Source: JAAFHI01 sp039793685 (GTDB taxonomy: Bacteria; Acidobacteriota; Blastocatellia; Chloracidobacteriales; Chloracidobacteriaceae). From it: a stretch of 64,000 nucleotides of DNA. Each line of letters begins with the position of its first letter. The stretch's first letter is position 1. Under the pieces are notes generated by a model. The model did not search any database. It saw only the letters and a program-made list of their open reading frames with translations, and was not told the origin of the DNA. Where the stretch lies: the NCBI GenBank assembly GCA_039793685.1, contig JBDRAL010000003.1:13289-77288 (forward strand), read 5' to 3'. Shown piece after piece: positions 60,490-64,000 of the stretch. Both the position numbers and the translations under genes were made by a program.

Positions 60490-63400
60490 GTGAATTCGGT
60501 CAGCTTTCTTACCCGCCGCGCGGTCGGAATCATTTTCTATCTGATGCTGTTCGCTGCGCCGGTTTTGGCGCAGCCGGGACATCTTGTTTTCAACCGGCTG
60601 GGGTTGGAACAGGGCATGTCTCATGAAAGCGTCCGGTGCCTGCTTCAGGACCGGGAAGGCTATCTGTGGGCCGGAACTGAAAATGGACTGAACCGGTATG
60701 ACGGGAGCCGTTTCCGGATTTACCAGAACAAGGCGGGCGACCCGACCACTCTCGCGGGCAACTGGATCGTTTCCCTTTTTGAAGACCGGGACGGGAACAT
60801 CTGGGTCGGCACCTCCGGCGGTCTCTGCCGCTACAGCCGGGAGACGGATACATTTCGTCACGTTCCGACCGGATTCGACTCCCCCGAGGGGGTGAACCTG
60901 AACTTCGGCCAGATGTTTCAGGACCGGAACGGCATCATCTGGATTTGCTCGAACTTCGCCCTCCTGCGGCTCAATCCGAAAACCGACGCGATCTCCGGCA
61001 TTCCCGTCCCGAATCGGGAGCAGGCCCATTCCGTCTGGTCGATTCTGGAAGACCCGAACGGGACGATGTGGGTCGGCACGAGCGAGGGATTGTGGACGTT
61101 CGACCGGGCCTCCGGGACCTTCGCCCAGATTGACCGGATTGTCTGGAAAGGACTTTCGCAGTTCGGCGTCACCGACCTGGCGCTGGCCGACGGCGGTCGT
61201 CTGCTTGCCGCGACCTGGACCGGGCTTCGGGTGTACGACATTCGAACCCGGAAATTGCTCGCCACCTTTCGGCAAACGCCCGGCGGCCTCGCCTCGGAAC
61301 ACGTTCACTGCCTCGCGCTGATGACCAACCATCAGGTGGCGCTCGGCACGAATGAAGTCGGCATCGAGGTTTTGAATTACACGACCGGAGAGGTCGCCCA
61401 TTATCCCTTCAGCCTGAAAAACGACGCCAGCCCGCCGGGCAACTCCGTGCGGTCGCTGCTGTTCGACCGGTCGGGCATTCTCTGGGTCGGCGACGCGAGC
61501 TACGGACTGGGGAAAGCGTCTCCCTTTTCAAACCGCTTCCGGCTCTACCGCTCGGACCCGTTCAACCAGAACTCCCTGAGCGACAACTACTTGCGCGGAA
61601 TCCTCCTCGATTCGGAAAACCTGCTCTGGGTCGGAACGCAGACCGCCGGACTGAACCGCCTGGACCGCACCAGAGGGACGGTGACCCATTTTCGGGCGAA
61701 CCCGAAAGACCCGACTTCCCTGCCGAGCGACAACATCCGGGCGGTTTTCGAGGACCGCAATCGCGTCATCTGGGTCGGAACCGAGCAGGGGATGTGCCGA
61801 TTCGACCGCGAACGGCAAACCTTCACCCGGATGAAGGACATCGGGGCCGATCAGGCCGTCAACGCCATTTACGAAGACCGCGCCGGCAATCTCTGGCTGA
61901 ACGGAGACGACAGCATCCTCCGTTTTTCGCCCGACCGGAAAACCCTGACCCGATTCGGCGAGGAAATCGGACGCAACAAGTCCGGGTTCAATGAAGTTCA
62001 AAGCATTTTCGAGGACCGGTTCGGCGAAATCTGGATCGGCCACAACCACGGCGCGACCCGCTTCCGACCGGGCACCCCCGGCTATCGCCGGTATCAAAAG
62101 GAGAGTTTCGGCATCGACAGCCCGATTGCGTGGTACGTCACGCAGGTGATGGAAGACCGCGAAGGCAATCTCTGGGCCGTGACCAAGGGCGGCGGCATTC
62201 ACAAACTCAACCGCGAAGCCGATACCTTCACCCATTTTCGGAAAGCCGACGGTCTCCCCCACGACAACGCCTACGGCATGTTCGAGGATGAACTGGGGCG
62301 GTTCTGGCTCAGTTCCGACAACGGACTGGCCTGCTATGCCCCGAAAACCGGAACCGTTGACCTTTACGGTCCGAGCGACGGTTTGCAAGGAACCGAATTC
62401 AACCGACTTTCCTTCCATCGCGGCCACAACGGCGAGTTGTTTTTCGGCGGGACGAAGGGACTGAACAGCTTTTTCCCCAAGGACATCCGGCGGAATCCGG
62501 TTCCTCCGCGCGCCATCATTCAGGAAATCGCCTCGGACGAGCAGCGCGTCCAGATTCTGCCGACCGGTCCGCCGCTCGTCTTCCCCGCCGTCACCCGACG
62601 GCTCACGATCTTTTTCGTTGCACTCGACCTCCACGCCCCGGAAAAAAACCAGTACCAGTATCTTTTGGTCGGCTTCGACAAGGACTGGTCCGCCCCCAAC
62701 GTCAAACCCGAGGCGACGTTCATGAACCTCCCGCCCGGCGACTATCTGTTTCAGGTCCGAGCGACCAACAATGACGGGTTGTGGAATCCGGAGCCGACCC
62801 GGATCCGGTTCCGGATTCAACCGCCGTGGTGGCGAACGTGGTGGGCGCTGTCAATTTTCGGTGTCGGGTTCGCCGGAATCGCCTTTTTCGCCTTCCGGCT
62901 TCAATCACTGCGCCTGCAAGCCCGTTCGCGACTGATGGAAGCCCGCCTGCGGGCGGAAAACGCCGAGGTTCAGGCCCGTGCGCTTGAACGGGAAAACCGC
63001 CAGCGGGCGGAGGCGGAAGCAGAAATCCGGGCCAAAAACCTCGCGCTCGAACAGGCCAACCGGAAACTCAAGGAACTTGACGAGTTAAAACAGCGGTTCA
63101 CGGCGATGCTGGTCCATGACTTGAAATCGCCCCTCGCCGTGGCGCGCGGCGCGCTTGAACTGGCCGAATTCGCGGGTGGAATCACCGATGAAAATGTTCT
63201 TCTGATGCTGTCGAGGGGCCAGGAAAGCGTTGATCGGGTGGTGGGGCTGGTCAACGAGGTTCTCGAGGTTTTCAAAACCGAAACCGATTCGATTCACCTG
63301 CAACTGTCTCCGGTTGAACCGGCGGAATTGCTGGCCGGGTGCCTTGAGGAAGCTCAAATCGTCGCTCGCGCCAAAGACATCACGGTCCGGGGGGAACTGG

Positions 63401-63807
63401 AAGAACATCTTCCGTCCGTGCAGATCGATCAGGAAAAAATCGTTCGGGTGTTCGCCAATCTGATTTCCAACGCCCTGAAATTCACGCCGACAGGCGGAAC
63501 GGTCACCCTCAGCGCCGGGGTGGTTTCCGGAACCGGTGTCGAGGAAGGCATGAATTTTCTGCTTGTGAAAGTCACCGATACGGGCGAGGGCATACCGGCG
63601 GAGGAATTGCCCTTCATCTTCGACCCCTATCGGCAGGCCAGTTCAAGCCGGAAAAACCAGGGCGTCGGCCTCGGACTCGCCATCGTGAAACGAATCGTCG
63701 CCGCCCACGGCGGAAACGTGAATGTCCGCAGTCAGGTCGGCGTGGGAAGTACGTTTTCGGTCATCCTTCCCACAAGCACCGTGCGGGAGACGACGGGCGT
63801 TTCGTGA
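60490..63807 (+). CDS. Membrane histidine kinase with periplasmic beta-propeller sensor
   Basis: 1105 residues from a GTG with GAGGG 6 bases upstream. Signal peptide 1-27 (ends VLAQ). About 14 Reg_prop repeats follow (for example EDRDGNIWVGTSGGLCRYSR, EDPNGTMWVGTSEGLWTFDR), forming a double seven-bladed periplasmic propeller. Next come a Y_Y_Y domain, one membrane helix near 782-803 and a coiled coil to about 865. The HisKA domain has H876 in MLVHDLKSPLAVA, and the ATPase domain shows NLISNALKFTPTGG and GVGLGLAIVKRIV. There is no receiver or AraC domain, unlike the Bacteroides hybrid relatives, so a separate response regulator must exist elsewhere. Confidence 0.92.
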   Translation: MNSVSFLTRRAVGIIFYLMLFAAPVLAQPGHLVFNRLGLEQGMSHESVRCLLQDREGYLWAGTENGLNRYDGSRFRIYQNKAGDPTTLAGNWIVSLFEDRDGNIWVGTSGGLCRYSRETDTFRHVPTGFDSPEGVNLNFGQMFQDRNGIIWICSNFALLRLNPKTDAISGIPVPNREQAHSVWSILEDPNGTMWVGTSEGLWTFDRASGTFAQIDRIVWKGLSQFGVTDLALADGGRLLAATWTGLRVYDIRTRKLLATFRQTPGGLASEHVHCLALMTNHQVALGTNEVGIEVLNYTTGEVAHYPFSLKNDASPPGNSVRSLLFDRSGILWVGDASYGLGKASPFSNRFRLYRSDPFNQNSLSDNYLRGILLDSENLLWVGTQTAGLNRLDRTRGTVTHFRANPKDPTSLPSDNIRAVFEDRNRVIWVGTEQGMCRFDRERQTFTRMKDIGADQAVNAIYEDRAGNLWLNGDDSILRFSPDRKTLTRFGEEIGRNKSGFNEVQSIFEDRFGEIWIGHNHGATRFRPGTPGYRRYQKESFGIDSPIAWYVTQVMEDREGNLWAVTKGGGIHKLNREADTFTHFRKADGLPHDNAYGMFEDELGRFWLSSDNGLACYAPKTGTVDLYGPSDGLQGTEFNRLSFHRGHNGELFFGGTKGLNSFFPKDIRRNPVPPRAIIQEIASDEQRVQILPTGPPLVFPAVTRRLTIFFVALDLHAPEKNQYQYLLVGFDKDWSAPNVKPEATFMNLPPGDYLFQVRATNNDGLWNPEPTRIRFRIQPPWWRTWWALSIFGVGFAGIAFFAFRLQSLRLQARSRLMEARLRAENAEVQARALERENRQRAEAEAEIRAKNLALEQANRKLKELDELKQRFTAMLVHDLKSPLAVARGALELAEFAGGITDENVLLMLSRGQESVDRVVGLVNEVLEVFKTETDSIHLQLSPVEPAELLAGCLEEAQIVARAKDITVRGELEEHLPSVQIDQEKIVRVFANLISNALKFTPTGGTVTLSAGVVSGTGVEEGMNFLLVKVTDTGEGIPAEELPFIFDPYRQASSSRKNQGVGLGLAIVKRIVAAHGGNVNVRSQVGVGSTFSVILPTSTVRETTGVS

Positions 63808-63808
63808 A

Positions 63809-63918
63809 GTCAGTGGTCAGTGGTCAGTGGTCAGTGGTCAGTGGTCAGTGGTCAGTGGTCAGTGGTCAGTGGTCAGTGGTCAGTGGTCAGTGGTCAGTGG
63901 TCAGTGGTCAGTGGTCAG
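63809..63918. repeat. GTCAGTG heptamer array, about 15.7 copies
   Basis: 110 bp of perfect GTCAGTG units beginning 1 bp after the stop codon of the propeller kinase gene. No inverted partner arm is seen inside the window. Confidence 0.95.
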
Positions 63919-63955
63919 AAAATCATTCGTTCGATGCTTTCAGGCAACTGAAAAC

Positions 63956-63992
63956 GCCGGAAAATCACGGTTTTTCGAGGTGATTTTCCGGC
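63956..63992. terminator. Rho-independent terminator after the kinase gene
   Basis: A perfect 13-bp stem (GCCGGAAAATCAC and complement) with an 11-base loop, followed by a T-rich end. The heptamer array lies between the stop codon and this terminator, so the array would be transcribed. Confidence 0.85.
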
Positions 63993-64000
63993 ATCGTTTT

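Noticed and set aside
60490..63807. Hybrid two-component system with receiver and AraC domains
   Set aside because: The protein ends right after the ATPase domain (stop at 63805-63807), so it is a plain histidine kinase.

Overview
The window reads as chromosomal DNA of a fairly high-GC Gram-negative bacterium, most likely an Acidobacteriota member of the Blastocatellia/Chloracidobacterium type. This placement is inference. It rests on a large Oar-like TonB receptor with an N-terminal carboxypeptidase-regulatory domain, a periplasmic-propeller histidine kinase, several small secreted proteins, a plant-type phytoene desaturase (crtP) and a Mg-chelatase I subunit (bchI). The last two together point to a chlorophototroph or a close relative. 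No rRNA, tRNA, insertion sequence, prophage or CRISPR array was recognised.

Layout. 0-11 kb: the 3' part of asnS, a secreted protein, gyrB, recF, hemB, a DinB-like protein, dacB, a 3-hydroxyacyl-CoA dehydrogenase and a LysW-like acidic zinc-ribbon protein. 11-20 kb: accA, a DUF4345 membrane protein, bluB, two secreted proteins, a lipase-like hydrolase, an ECF sigma factor with its membrane partner, and an acyl-CoA carboxyltransferase. 20-33 kb: ilvA, a multi-PAS hybrid histidine kinase, two MFS transporters, cobQ and the Oar-like receptor. 33-46 kb: hypotheticals, a GNAT enzyme, an M50-type membrane protease, an acyl-CoA dehydrogenase, an ABM/zinc-ribbon/two-domain oxidoreductase operon, a membrane-bound SpoIIE-type phosphatase and crtP. 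46-58 kb: an overlapping small-protein/HNH-endonuclease pair, dabB-dabA (inorganic carbon uptake) with a divergent LysR regulator, a flavin monooxygenase-tetR operon, umuD-umuC and a secreted protein. 59-64 kb: bchI and a propeller-type histidine kinase.

Functional links. hemB and bchI belong to tetrapyrrole synthesis, crtP to carotenoids, and bluB and cobQ to late cobamide synthesis. accA, the acyl-CoA carboxyltransferase, the acyl-CoA dehydrogenase and hbd serve fatty and branched acyl-CoA metabolism. dabAB would supply bicarbonate.

The most unusual property of the window lies between genes. Many spacers are built from short tandem repeats of mostly 7-bp (some 8-bp) units. They commonly begin within a few bases of a stop codon and are often arranged as two inverted arms that form a hairpin filling the whole gene junction (34.1, 41.3, 44.1, 57.2 and 59.0 kb). 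One array lies inside the recF coding sequence. A 245-bp palindromic element (54.9-55.1 kb) and a 91-bp palindrome (19.8 kb) add to this. I regard this repeat system as the main candidate for something undescribed.
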